In this document: positions 8,874 through 17,704 of the stretch, in pieces
How positions within the stretch are numbered: the first letter of the stretch is position 1
Layout of the letters: every line of letters starts with the position of its first letter
Source of the DNA: Alicyclobacillus tolerans
GTDB taxonomy: Bacteria > Bacillota > Bacilli > Alicyclobacillales > Alicyclobacillaceae
Direction of reading: 5' to 3'
DNA length: 64,000 nucleotides
NCBI RefSeq assembly: GCF_021739485.1
Contig: NZ_JAJFNK010000010.1
Span: forward strand, 84,391 to 148,390
Notes under the pieces: model-generated
Told to the model about the DNA's origin: nothing
Seen by the model: the letters and a program-made list of their open reading frames with translations, nothing else
Database searches by the model: none
Program-made: the position numbers and the translations under genes

Positions 8874-9142
8874 TCGAGAAGAAGATTATTATCTTGGCAA
8901 CAGAGTCCATTTTCGTCGAGTCAATGTACACTTACATGGTTTGTTGGAGGGCCAACGCGAATCACCGCGATCGCGTCGGCCCGTTGTTGTCTAAAGCGCT
9001 CTCTTTTCCTCTTCCGCATTCCCCCTGTGCAGTGACTTTTTCTCGAGCCCGAAAAACATCGGTTTTTGTCATATTGACGGGATGGATGGGCAGGAAAATC
9101 ATGGCGCGAAGAGAATACAACAGGGGTTAGGAGGGTGTTGAG

Positions 9143-9724
9143 GTGAGTGTTACCTTGTCACAACTGCAAAACTTGCTTCTTCAAGAACTCAATAGTTTCT
9201 ACGGTTCTGCACCCAGTCCAGTTTCGCGGTCTGCCAATGCCTCGGCACTCAGGTCCGGCTCGACGCCGAGTCCCAGTTTGTCCGCCAATTCGCCACTGAC
9301 GTCTTGGGACGCTGTGTTTCAGCAGGAAATGGCCAAAATGGACGGCATGCCCTTGGGGACACAAAACAGTTCACAACCGGTCAGTGAGACTCAGCAGACA
9401 AACAATGTACCTCCGTCAAATCTACCTGCGCAACAACCAGGCGGTGTGGACCTGACGACGTTTTGGAAAGACGCGCAACTCCACGCATACAACCAGAACC
9501 GACATGCGGAATCCAGCACGGATGCCGTGGCCCAAGACTTAGCCGTCGCCTCTCAGGATGCCCAAAAGGTCGCTCAGAACCAGTACTCCGTATACGGGAA
9601 AATTCCGGTTGGACAGACTGAATTGTCCGGGTATGAGGGCAAGTCTTTTTACATTACCAATGTCAATGGTACGTTGTTTCGCTCAGCAGTCCCCGTCGCG
9701 ATTTCTCCCAATTACGGTAAGTGA
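9143..9724 (+). CDS. Hypothetical Ser/Pro/Gln-rich protein
   Basis: A 193-residue protein with a low-complexity Ser/Pro/Asn/Gln middle and a more structured C-terminus (YGKIPVGQTELSGYEGKSFYITNVNG). No signal peptide is evident. TTAGGAGG precedes the GTG start with good spacing, so translation is likely. The sequence from 8874 to 9142 shows no other convincing gene. I do not recognise the family; a spore-coat or surface role is possible but unsupported. Confidence 0.65.
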   Translation: MSVTLSQLQNLLLQELNSFYGSAPSPVSRSANASALRSGSTPSPSLSANSPLTSWDAVFQQEMAKMDGMPLGTQNSSQPVSETQQTNNVPPSNLPAQQPGGVDLTTFWKDAQLHAYNQNRHAESSTDAVAQDLAVASQDAQKVAQNQYSVYGKIPVGQTELSGYEGKSFYITNVNGTLFRSAVPVAISPNYGK

Positions 9725-10001
9725 AAACGCCGGGGAACTAGGCTCATGGTTTGAAGCGGTATGCCCTGTCTATTGATGGATGAAGATTTAAAGCCTGCAG
9801 CTCTGGCCTTCAACTCTATGGATAAAGGGTTATGGCCCCAAAATCTAGCCCTGAACATCTACGGATGACAGGTCTTTGACTTCCACACCAACTCTGCGTA
9901 ATTTCCTTTATTTAACTCGAGTTTAAGAATCCCTGAGGATATCATTGACTTGATAGAATCCCTTCGACTTTCCGATTCGTTCAAAGCACAGGAGGCCCAC
10001 G

Positions 10002-11768
10002 TTGAATAAGAAACCTGCAATTTCGAGCATTGGTAAAGCTGTGTCTGGAATGTTGGCCGTATTTGCACTTTCCGCACCACTCGCTATGGCCGATACGTCG
10101 GTGAGCACGACGATGAACACGACGAACACGACGAACACGACGAACACGACGAACACGACGAACACGACGAACACGGCAACATCGGGGACATCGGGGACAT
10201 CGGGGACATCGGGGACATCGGGGACATCGGGGACATCGGGGACCACACCTGCGCCGGGGCAAGACACTTCCCTAGGGCAGGACCTGATGAACCTAGGGAC
10301 AGTGTCGACAACCGTCAACGGCGTTGCGGACCCAACCTTTACTCAAGAGGAACAAAAGTATTCCCAGCCTATCACCAGTCCGACCGGGTGGACAGGCTTT
10401 GCCCGGCAAACCGGTCGTACCGTGACCGTGAATTTCCCTCATCCCGTGAATGTGCAGCACATCGAGATCACAATGCTGCAAAACATGAGCAGCGGCATCT
10501 TTTTGCCCAACGACGTCAAATTCCAGGCGTACTACAACGGACAGTGGTACTCCTTGAGCACCCAAACTCCTACCGTTTCGCAAAGTTCGACAACCCGGCA
10601 GACCGAAACGTTCCAGTTTAACGATGCTTCTGGGGTCGAAACGAATGCCATCCGCATCTCCTTTCCGGTCGGTGTGTGGGTGTTTGCGCGGGGGCTGGAC
10701 GTCACAGGCAGCACTACAACGACGGGGCAGTATTTGCCGGGGCTCACGTACAAGTATCCGCCGGTGCAAAGCTCATCCAATTCGCAAACACCGCAGTATT
10801 TAACCCCGCTCCAAACGGCAGGGATTCACAACATGCTGCTGGTGGAAACCGGAGCCTATGGTCGTCTTGGCAAGTGGTCGGCTCAGGATTTTATGCCCAT
10901 GATCGAGTACAAGGACTCCGCAGGATTTATGGTGTCTCCTTTGTTCGATACCATCTTGTTTCTCCCGTATGCCAATGTCGACAACACGGTCACGGGTTGG
11001 ACCAACTACATGAACGACCTGTTCGCTCCGAATCAGCAACTGAGCGCTCTCAACCAGGCTGTGGCCAATACGCACTCTTTGCTCGCCCCCGTGCAAAAAG
11101 AGAAAGTCGTCTTAAACATTCCCTATTTTCCCTATGGAAATCACGACTTTGGAACGATTGACGGCCAGGATGTGAACTTTGGCGGTTCCCCTCAAGACCC
11201 AAATGGGACACAGGCGAGAATTGCCGCGATGCAGTGGTACGTAAAAACCCTGTTGGCCAAGTGGAAGGCCGCGAACTACCAAAACCTGCAGCTGGTCGGT
11301 CTGTACTGGAACGAAGAACAAATTCCTCTGGGACAACCCGGCGAAAAGGAACTGCTGCAAGCCGCCGAACAAACGGCACACGGCAACAACTTACCGCTGT
11401 TTTGGATCCCGTTTTACGGTGCCAACGAAAGCACGAAGTGGAATTCCCTTGGCTTCAATGCGGCCTGGCTGCAACCCAACTACATGGAACTGGGAGCCAA
11501 CGCCAACGTAAACCGCATCACGGGTGCCGTGCAGTCGGCGAAAACCCATGGGATGGGCATCGAGATCGAGTTGACAGGACTCGACAGTGCCACGCGGCAA
11601 CGCTACAACACGTTTTTGAACACCCTGCAGGCTGACAACTTTTACGGAGGCAATGTCAGCAACGCGGTATACGACGGCTCTAAACTTTTGCTGCAAGCGG
11701 CACAGTCGACGGACCCCGCACAGCAAGCCATCTACGACGAGACGGCGCAGTTCCTATTGATCAAATAA
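10002..11768 (+). CDS. Secreted DUF4855-type protein with minisatellite linker
   Basis: A 588-residue exported protein. A signal peptide ends near AMADTS. A linker of (Asn-Thr-Thr) and (Thr-Ser-Gly) repeats follows at about residues 38-80, encoded by 9-bp tandem repeats. Next comes a galactose-binding-like beta domain (TVNFPHPVNVQHIEITML). The C-terminal half resembles DUF4855, a glycoside-hydrolase-like barrel with YWNEEQIPLGQPGEKELL and LFWIPFYGANE. The TTG start is preceded by AGGAGG at seven bases. It is probably a surface carbohydrate-active or wall-associated protein; substrate unknown. A hairpin terminator follows. Confidence 0.8.
   Translation: MNKKPAISSIGKAVSGMLAVFALSAPLAMADTSVSTTMNTTNTTNTTNTTNTTNTTNTATSGTSGTSGTSGTSGTSGTSGTTPAPGQDTSLGQDLMNLGTVSTTVNGVADPTFTQEEQKYSQPITSPTGWTGFARQTGRTVTVNFPHPVNVQHIEITMLQNMSSGIFLPNDVKFQAYYNGQWYSLSTQTPTVSQSSTTRQTETFQFNDASGVETNAIRISFPVGVWVFARGLDVTGSTTTTGQYLPGLTYKYPPVQSSSNSQTPQYLTPLQTAGIHNMLLVETGAYGRLGKWSAQDFMPMIEYKDSAGFMVSPLFDTILFLPYANVDNTVTGWTNYMNDLFAPNQQLSALNQAVANTHSLLAPVQKEKVVLNIPYFPYGNHDFGTIDGQDVNFGGSPQDPNGTQARIAAMQWYVKTLLAKWKAANYQNLQLVGLYWNEEQIPLGQPGEKELLQAAEQTAHGNNLPLFWIPFYGANESTKWNSLGFNAAWLQPNYMELGANANVNRITGAVQSAKTHGMGIEIELTGLDSATRQRYNTFLNTLQADNFYGGNVSNAVYDGSKLLLQAAQSTDPAQQAIYDETAQFLLIK
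10116..10241 (+). repeat. Two adjacent 9-bp minisatellites inside a coding linker
   Basis: AACACGACG is repeated six times plus a partial copy from 10116 to 10175, encoding Asn-Thr-Thr units. ACATCGGGG is repeated seven times from 10179 to 10241, encoding Thr-Ser-Gly units. Copies are perfect, so length changes by slippage would keep the frame and alter only linker length. Confidence 0.95.
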
Positions 11769-11814
11769 GCGGCTTTTGCAATTGACAACTTCGCGAAATA
11801 CAGGGAACGACTCA

Positions 11815-11850
11815 GGCCGTGCAGACCTCGCCTTGCACGGCCCTTTCTTT
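11815..11850 (+). terminator. Rho-independent terminator
   Basis: GGCCGTGCA and TGCACGGCC form a perfect nine-base-pair stem with a ten-base loop, followed by CTTTCTTT. It lies 46 bases after the DUF4855 gene. Confidence 0.8.
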
Positions 11851-11970
11851 AGCCGTTGTTATAGAACCCTAGCTACGGAATCCATCCGTTAAGAATGACT
11901 CTAACAATTTTCTAAAACTACTTGTGCATACTTCACGGTGAAAGGAAAACTTTCCGTGGAGGGATATAAA

Positions 11971-12837
11971 ATGAAGTTTACGTGGACCAAGAAACTGGTA
12001 GGAACGTCCATCGCTCTGGGGGTTCTAGCAGTTGGCACCACGGTAACCTGGGCAGCCTCAACGACGTCCAACAGCAGCACATCGACGACACCGGCTGCGC
12101 AGTCGAACCCGTCCGCCTGGGGACACGGCGGTTGGCATGGTCGCGGTGGTCCGGGTGGACCCGGCGGCTTTGGCGGAGGCTCCCCGGTGGCACTGGCGGC
12201 ACAGGTCCTTGGCATATCTCCACAAACCCTGATGACGGATTTGCAATCCGGGCAATCCATTGCCCAAGTCGCGCAGTCGAAAGGCATCACAGAATCTGAC
12301 TTGATTGCCAAAATGAAAGCCGCTCTGGCACAGAACTTGCAAAAGATGGTTACCCAGCAGGAGTCCAATTTTGCCAACAACGCAACGAAAATGGTGGAAC
12401 AAAAGGGACTTCCTCAGCCTCCGCACGGTGGGCCCGGCCCTGGCCGTTTCGGTGGAATGCACGGGTTTGGGGTCATGGGGCAAGCTGCAACTGTGTTGAA
12501 CCTATCGCCGCAGACTCTGCATAGTGACCTGGCCTCCGGGAAGTCGCTGGTTGACATCGCGTCGGCACAGGGGATGTCTGAACAGACCTTCATGTCCAAA
12601 CTGGAGGCTGCAGTCCAAGGTGACCTGAACAAGGCGGTCAGCGCAGGCCGCTTGACACAGGCCCAGGCGGATACCCAGTACAGTAACTTTACGTCACAGG
12701 TGAAGACAATGGTAGAGCAAAAGGGACTTCCAACTCCGAAGGCTTGGGGAGGAATGGGTCCTGAAGGGCCCGGTTTTGCTGGACCGGGTTCTGCGGCCGG
12801 ACAGGGGTCTGGTTCTTCGGCGGCAGCCGGCAGTTGA
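11971..12837 (+). CDS. Secreted Gly/His-rich protein with two internal repeats
   Basis: A 288-residue exported protein with a signal peptide ending near TVTWAAST. A Gly/His-rich segment (GHGGWHGRGGPGG) follows. Two copies of a ~110-residue unit come next, each starting with LxxSPQTLxxDLxSGxS and ending with MVEQKGLPxP; a second Gly-rich stretch separates them. GTGGAGGG precedes the ATG at 11971; an upstream in-frame GTG at 11938 lacks a site. The helical repeat and histidines recall small periplasmic stress or metal-responsive proteins, but this is inference. It sits immediately upstream of a two-component system on the same strand, which may sense or control it. Confidence 0.75.
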   Translation: MKFTWTKKLVGTSIALGVLAVGTTVTWAASTTSNSSTSTTPAAQSNPSAWGHGGWHGRGGPGGPGGFGGGSPVALAAQVLGISPQTLMTDLQSGQSIAQVAQSKGITESDLIAKMKAALAQNLQKMVTQQESNFANNATKMVEQKGLPQPPHGGPGPGRFGGMHGFGVMGQAATVLNLSPQTLHSDLASGKSLVDIASAQGMSEQTFMSKLEAAVQGDLNKAVSAGRLTQAQADTQYSNFTSQVKTMVEQKGLPTPKAWGGMGPEGPGFAGPGSAAGQGSGSSAAAGS

Positions 12838-12859
12838 TGAGTTGAAGCAACAGAATCTG

Positions 12860-12896
12860 TGGGCCCGCCGGGCTGTATCGGCGGGTCCCAACTGTT
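12860..12896 (+). terminator. Probable terminator after the Gly/His-rich gene
   Basis: GGGCCCGCC pairs with GGCGGGTCCC (one bulged T) across a short loop, followed by AACTGTTTT. It lies 22 bases after the stop codon. Confidence 0.65.
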
Positions 12897-12916
12897 TTCG
12901 GCTCAGCTATGTTTAC

Positions 12917-12955
12917 CAAGCTGTTGTCTGGCAAGCTGTTGTCTGGCAAGCTGTT
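12917..12955 (+). repeat. 15-bp tandem repeat upstream of the response regulator
   Basis: CAAGCTGTTGTCTGG occurs twice perfectly (12917-12931 and 12932-12946), followed by a partial third copy to 12955. It sits in the leader or promoter of the two-component operon, 45 bases before its ribosome binding site region. Confidence 0.9.
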
Positions 12956-12999
12956 CGTTCGACGCGGATTGTGGGATGATAGATTCAGGGGAGATGCAT

Positions 13000-13677
13000 A
13001 TGAAAGTTTTGGTCGTCGAAGACGACGAACACATTCTGGAGGCACTCGTCTTTGCTCTCACAGACGAAGGGTACCATGTCGACACAGCATGTACCGGAGA
13101 CGAAGGGGCTTGGCTGGCGACGGAAAAGGCGTACGACATGGTCCTTTTGGACATCATGCTGCCTGGTGTCGACGGCCTAGAAATCACGCGCCGCATTCGC
13201 GGGGAATCTCCGCAGACGCCCGTGATTTTGGTGACCGCAAAGGATGCCGTGGACGATCGCGTTCGCGGACTGGACGCGGGTGCCGACGACTACGTCGTGA
13301 AGCCGTTTGCGGTCAGCGAAGTGCTGGCCCGAATGAGAGCTGTTTTGCGTCGGCGGGGAGCCCTCAGCGACGCTGGGACACTGCAGTACGGTGCGTTGAT
13401 TCTCGACCCTGCGCTTCATACCGCCTCGTGCGGCGGGGACACCATCCCCTTGAGTTCGACCGAATATGGACTGTTGGAATTTCTCATGAATAACCGGGAA
13501 CGCGTCCTCACCCGCGAGCAGCTTTTCGAACGGGTTTGGGGCTTTGACTCCGATGCGAGTGAACGCGTCGTCGATGTATACATTCACTACCTGCGTCGCA
13601 AGCTGGCCAAGATCGGGTGCGATCAATACATTGTCACACAGCGGGGCATCGGCTTCTCGCTCCAGAAAGAGGTGTAG
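13000..13677 (+). CDS. OmpR/PhoB-family response regulator
   Basis: A 225-residue regulator with an N-terminal receiver domain (acidic pocket VVEDDE, phospho-acceptor in MVLLDIMLPG, VILVTAKD, conserved lysine in VVKPF) and a C-terminal winged helix (LSSTEYGLLEFLMNNRERVLTREQL, then VDVYIHYLRRKL). GGGGAG sits six bases before the ATG at 13000; an in-frame ATG two codons earlier is less well placed. The kinase gene begins one base after its stop, so the two are translated together. Confidence 0.93.
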   Translation: MKVLVVEDDEHILEALVFALTDEGYHVDTACTGDEGAWLATEKAYDMVLLDIMLPGVDGLEITRRIRGESPQTPVILVTAKDAVDDRVRGLDAGADDYVVKPFAVSEVLARMRAVLRRRGALSDAGTLQYGALILDPALHTASCGGDTIPLSSTEYGLLEFLMNNRERVLTREQLFERVWGFDSDASERVVDVYIHYLRRKLAKIGCDQYIVTQRGIGFSLQKEV

Positions 13678-13678
13678 C

Positions 13679-15190
13679 ATGTTTCGGCGGACGCGTTTAA
13701 GGCTGGTGGCTTGGAATGCCATACTGGTAGCTGCGATTTTGGCCCTGTTCGCCATGGCCATCTACAGCGATTTGCGAGCCCGCCTGCTGTCTTCCGTCGA
13801 CCAGCAAACCCTTGGACAACTGCAACCCGTGATTCAGGCAATTCGAATGGGCCGAACGCCGCCTATGCTCATTGGCCGTCCCAACCGACCTGGGCCCGGA
13901 CGCCTATCCGGGTTTGGAGGTTCAGACTCTCCCCTCAGCCGCCTGCCGCTCGGCGTGCTCATCTGGAACGCTAAGGGCCAATTGGCATCCCCTATGCCCA
14001 ACTACCTTTCGCAAGACGACATCCGCAAACTTCAGTTGGTGGCACAGTCGGGTAAAACCCAGACCCTCTTGTTGCAGGGACACCACATCCGCGTCGTGAT
14101 CGTCCCGGTCTCACCGGGTCCAGAACGGCAACCGGGCCAGACGCTCAATCTGCGCCCGTCGAGTCCGTCTCCATCCAATCTATCGCCTTCCAGTCCTTCG
14201 GATTCGTTGAGTCCTTCGAATTCGAGTCAAGCGGGGGCGTTTCAAGGCACCGCAGCCTCATCGCCTGTGCGTCTGATGGGGCTGCGAAACGTCGACGACG
14301 TAGCGGCAACGCTGCTCCAGCTGCGTTGGCTTACCTTAATTGGAGTGCTGATTGGGTTGCTGGGGGCTGTGGTCATAGGGTTTATCTTGGCTGCCCGGGC
14401 CCTAGTGCCGATTCGCAAGGCTTGGGACCGCCAGGTTCAGTTTGTCGCGGATGCTTCGCACGAACTTCGGACTCCAATATCCGCCATCCAGGCCAACGCG
14501 GAGTGGATGCTGTCCAATCCGGTCTCTCTCACGGACCGTCAAGTCCATACGGTTCACGGCATCTTTGCGGAATCGAAACGGCTGAGCCGTTTGCTCGACC
14601 ACCTGTTATCGCTGGCGAGGTCTGATGCCAACGTGACTCAACTTTCGCGGAAACGGACGGACGTGTCGGCACTGACCCGCGATGTGGCCGAACAGTTTAC
14701 TCCGCTGTGTGAAGCGGATGGCATCGACTTTGTCGTCCAGGTGGAGGAAGGCATTGAAGCGGACGTCGATCCGGAACGCATCCGTCAGGTCCTGTTCAAC
14801 CTACTCGACAACGCCCGCAAGTTCACCGCCCACCTGGCGAGTCCCACCCTCGGGTCGCCGCAGGAGGCAACGCCGGAGAAAATGCAGGAGGCAACGCCAG
14901 CACGAAGCCAGATTACACTGTCTTGTAACTCGAACCGAAGGTCTGTGCAGTGGGTGGTGTCCGATACGGGAATCGGCATGAATCCGGAGGAGATCCCGCG
15001 CATTTTTGACCGGTTCTACCGGGGTGACGCAAGTCGGTCGGCACGTGGCACCGGGCTCGGACTCAGCATTGTCAAATGGATTGTGGAGGCCCACGGGGGA
15101 ACCATTCACGTTCGCAGCCAACACGGGCAAGGCAGTGAGTTTACGGCGATAGTGCCCATTCGAACCCACGAATCCCACCACGGGTCCTGA
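13679..15190 (+). CDS. Membrane sensor histidine kinase
   Basis: A 503-residue HisKA/HATPase kinase paired with the upstream regulator. A first membrane helix lies at about residues 9-29 and a second near 220-240. The extracytoplasmic loop of ~180 residues between them is rich in Pro and Ser toward its end. The phospho-accepting histidine is in FVADASHELRTPISAIQ. The N box (FNLLDNARKF), G1 (VSDTGIGM) and G2 (GTGLGLSIV) are all present. A short inserted stretch of repeated EATP residues lies between the N box and G1. The start is fixed by AGAAAGAGG. The ligand is unknown; the adjacent Gly/His-rich exported protein is a candidate modulator. Confidence 0.92.
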   Translation: MFRRTRLRLVAWNAILVAAILALFAMAIYSDLRARLLSSVDQQTLGQLQPVIQAIRMGRTPPMLIGRPNRPGPGRLSGFGGSDSPLSRLPLGVLIWNAKGQLASPMPNYLSQDDIRKLQLVAQSGKTQTLLLQGHHIRVVIVPVSPGPERQPGQTLNLRPSSPSPSNLSPSSPSDSLSPSNSSQAGAFQGTAASSPVRLMGLRNVDDVAATLLQLRWLTLIGVLIGLLGAVVIGFILAARALVPIRKAWDRQVQFVADASHELRTPISAIQANAEWMLSNPVSLTDRQVHTVHGIFAESKRLSRLLDHLLSLARSDANVTQLSRKRTDVSALTRDVAEQFTPLCEADGIDFVVQVEEGIEADVDPERIRQVLFNLLDNARKFTAHLASPTLGSPQEATPEKMQEATPARSQITLSCNSNRRSVQWVVSDTGIGMNPEEIPRIFDRFYRGDASRSARGTGLGLSIVKWIVEAHGGTIHVRSQHGQGSEFTAIVPIRTHESHHGS

Positions 15191-15222
15191 AGTTGCCGCG
15201 CAAAAAGTCTTTGAAGAGGCAA

Positions 15223-15249
15223 GCGCAGAAGGCTGAGAGCCCTCTGCGC
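15223..15249. terminator. Hairpin between convergent kinase and hydrolase genes
   Basis: GCGCAGAAGG and CCCTCTGCGC pair over ten positions with one mismatch. It lies between the kinase stop and the end of the leftward hydrolase gene, so it may serve both strands. Confidence 0.5.
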
Positions 15250-15271
15250 GCAGTGATTGCAGAATAGTTTC

Positions 15272-16201
15272 TCAGACAATACGGTTGTCCAACTGGCCAA
15301 TTCGCTCGATCTCGACGCGGACGGTATCTCCTGGTTTGAGGAAGGATTTTGGGTTCATCCCTGCTCCGACGCCGCTTGGCGTACCCGTTGCAATGATGTC
15401 CCCGGGTTCCAGGGTCATGACCTGCGAGATGTAGGAGACGAGCGTGATGACGTCAAAGATCATTTGGCTCGTATGGGCGCTTTGCCTCAACTCGCCATTG
15501 ACCCATTGCCGGACTTCGAGGGTTTGCGGGTCGGGAATCTCGTCCGCCGTCACGAGCACAGGACCCATGGGAGCCGCTTTGTCAAACGACTTTCCTTGAA
15601 GCCATTGCGGCGTCCGGGTTTGCCAGTCGCGGGCGGATAAGTCGTTGAGGCACATATATCCTGCAACGTAGTCCAGTGCTTTGTCTTTTTCGATATCGCG
15701 GCCGCTTCGACCGATGACGACAGCCAACTCCGCTTCGTAGTCGAACTGGGTCACGTGTTTGGAGACTGGAATGGGTTCGTTGTGTGCCGCGATGGTGTTG
15801 GAAAACTTGGCAAACAAAACGGGGAATTCAGGGAGGTCGGAGTGCTTCATTTCACGGACGTGTTCCTTGTAATTCCGGCCGACGCAAAGGATCTTGCCTG
15901 GGTTCACAACGGGGGCAAGGACGTCGACCTCGTCTTTGGAAAAGAGAACCGCTTGTCGAGACTCCTCTTTGCATTTCCCAAGAAATTCGATAGCTTCGTA
16001 TGCCGTTTGCAGGCAACGCGATCCTCCCTGAAGGAACTGCACCATGTCGCTCGGGAGCAATGCGTCTGCAAGGCGCTCGGGTGACGGTTCCCCTTTCTCC
16101 GCGAGCATGAGTTGACACGTTTGGTTCAAGTCCAGCACGTGGTTATCGTACTCTGCGCCCAGTTTGGGTTGTCCGTTGACTTTGAATGTCAGAAGTCTCA
16201 A
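15272..16201 (-). CDS. Fumarylacetoacetate hydrolase (FAH) family enzyme
   Basis: About 309 residues. The C-terminal FAH fold is clear: GRNYKEH, a metal-binding EAELAVVIGR segment, GYMCLNDLSARDWQ, WLQGKSFDKAAPMGP, and the late GDIIATGTPSGVG. Family members cleave or decarboxylate 2,4-diketo acids in aromatic or sugar-acid degradation. The TTG start at 16201 is chosen because GAGGAGG lies eight bases upstream. The partner dehydrogenase is 92 bases upstream on the same strand, so they likely form an operon for a hydroxy- or keto-acid pathway. The exact substrate is not visible. Confidence 0.88.
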   Translation of the reverse strand: MRLLTFKVNGQPKLGAEYDNHVLDLNQTCQLMLAEKGEPSPERLADALLPSDMVQFLQGGSRCLQTAYEAIEFLGKCKEESRQAVLFSKDEVDVLAPVVNPGKILCVGRNYKEHVREMKHSDLPEFPVLFAKFSNTIAAHNEPIPVSKHVTQFDYEAELAVVIGRSGRDIEKDKALDYVAGYMCLNDLSARDWQTRTPQWLQGKSFDKAAPMGPVLVTADEIPDPQTLEVRQWVNGELRQSAHTSQMIFDVITLVSYISQVMTLEPGDIIATGTPSGVGAGMNPKSFLKPGDTVRVEIERIGQLDNRIV

Positions 16202-16293
16202 TGGAATGCCTCCTCGTTGTTTTCCCCGAAAAGTACGCACCGGGGTGGTCGGATGGTGATTCAACGGTTATTAAAACGATGATTCAACGGTTG

Positions 16294-17385
16294 TTAAGCC
16301 AGCGGGCCTTGTGTCAGTTCCTGCAGGCGTTCATCGGAAATCCCGACTTGTTGACCGTATTGCACCAATTCATCCACCAAGCTCTTTGGAAGGATGACGC
16401 CTTCCTGCAAATTCCGTTCATAGTTCAATGCTTCGATCTCGCCCGGCAGAAAAATTTCACTCACTCCGGGGGCGCAGGGGGTGTTCTTCATGTACTGCGC
16501 GTACAAGTCGACACTTTTCCGGAACAGCGCGGGTTCGATGAACGACCGCAGGTTGATGGCCATGAAAAAGTGCCCAATGTTCGCCGGGCGCTCAAAGTCT
16601 TTGTACATGGAGTGCACGTCCGACCCGAATGCCCCTTCGTTCAATACGCCGGTAAGAATGTCGATGATGGCAGCGAGTCCGTACCCTTTGGGCCCGCCTA
16701 CCGGGAGCAGGTATCCTCCATTGAGAATCTCCTCGGGGCGATTGGTGGCTTGGCCGTGTTTGTCCACAGCCCAGCCGTCAGGGACGTTTTCACCGCGGCT
16801 CTTGGCGAGCAGCACCTTGCCCAGAGCAACGACACTCGTCGCCATATCCAGGACGATGGGCTTGACGCGATCCGCTGGAACGGCGATGGAAAGCGGATTG
16901 TTTCCGATGCGCGCAGCAGCCCCGCTCGGAGGCGGCATCAGCGGCGGGACGTTGCTGGCCGCAATTCCAATCATATCGTGCTCCAAGGCTTTGGTCGCCC
17001 AGTAGGAAGCGGTTCCGAAGTGATTGCTGTTTTTTGCGGATACGATGCCGACGTTGTGGTCCTGTGCCTTTTGGATGGCGAGTTCCATCGCCTGGTTGGA
17101 AACGACCTGTCCCAAGCCGTTTCCTCCGTCCAGAACGACGGTGTTGTCCGTTTCCTTGACAATTTTCAAGTCGGGTTTTTGGCGCACGATTCCTTCTTGC
17201 AGGCGCTTGATATAGATTCCAGCCCGAATGACCCCATGGCTGCTCACGCCGTGAAGGTCGGCGTCCACGAGGGCCTCGGCGGTCAACTTGGCGTCTTCCA
17301 GCGGCACGCCATTTTCCGCAAAAAGCGAAGTACAAACGTCGATCAGTGACTGATGGGAAACTCGATAGCGGTTGAGTTCGGTCAT
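16294..17385 (-). CDS. Ldh_2-family malate/L-lactate-type dehydrogenase
   Basis: A 363-residue NAD(P)-dependent oxidoreductase of the YlbC/ComC type. Landmarks are LVDADLHGVSSHGV near the start, the NSNHFGTASYWA catalytic-histidine segment, and GPKGYGLAAIIDILTGVLNEGAFG later. Family members act on 2-hydroxy acids such as malate, sulfolactate or ureidoglycolate, or on cyclic imino acids. AGGAGG precedes the ATG at 17385. It is the first gene of a two-gene leftward operon with the FAH enzyme. Confidence 0.88.
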   Translation of the reverse strand: MTELNRYRVSHQSLIDVCTSLFAENGVPLEDAKLTAEALVDADLHGVSSHGVIRAGIYIKRLQEGIVRQKPDLKIVKETDNTVVLDGGNGLGQVVSNQAMELAIQKAQDHNVGIVSAKNSNHFGTASYWATKALEHDMIGIAASNVPPLMPPPSGAAARIGNNPLSIAVPADRVKPIVLDMATSVVALGKVLLAKSRGENVPDGWAVDKHGQATNRPEEILNGGYLLPVGGPKGYGLAAIIDILTGVLNEGAFGSDVHSMYKDFERPANIGHFFMAINLRSFIEPALFRKSVDLYAQYMKNTPCAPGVSEIFLPGEIEALNYERNLQEGVILPKSLVDELVQYGQQVGISDERLQELTQGPLA

Positions 17386-17704
17386 GTCGTCCTCCTGACT
17401 ATGAATACACTGCACAGTATTGGAAGATTTGTATGCTTAAGATAATATATCATAGATGCTTCAAAATGTTTTTAATTGACAATCAAACAGAGCACCTAGA
17501 GGTCGAAGTGGAAAACATCCAGCGACGATGGTTGGGTTTTTCACAGTTTGTTGTGGGCGGCGGCGTTCAGCGCTTAGGTGGATTTTTCGGTATTCAAAGT
17601 GCAGCAATTCTCTTAAAATAAGGACAGATAAAAAAGAAGTTCTGATAGGGTTAGATGTGGGAGTGTAAGATGCGAAATACCTCCTCGACCTCAAGAAAGC
17701 GGCG
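17386..17704. promoter_or_regulatory. Divergent intergenic region with a candidate operator
   Basis: The leftward dehydrogenase operon and the rightward exported protein diverge here. AATAC-nn-TGCA-nn-GTATT at 17404-17421 is a symmetric site just upstream of the dehydrogenase ribosome binding site, so it could be a repressor operator. The rest is AT-rich, and I see no further gene. Confidence 0.35.

Noticed and set aside
8894..9130. 78-codon gene after the CBS protein
   Set aside because: There is no ribosome binding site and no recognisable sequence; part of it arises from a local duplication.
10002..10318. Leftward repeat-protein frames over the minisatellites
   Set aside because: They are antisense translations of perfect repeats; the rightward frame has the signal peptide and ribosome binding site.
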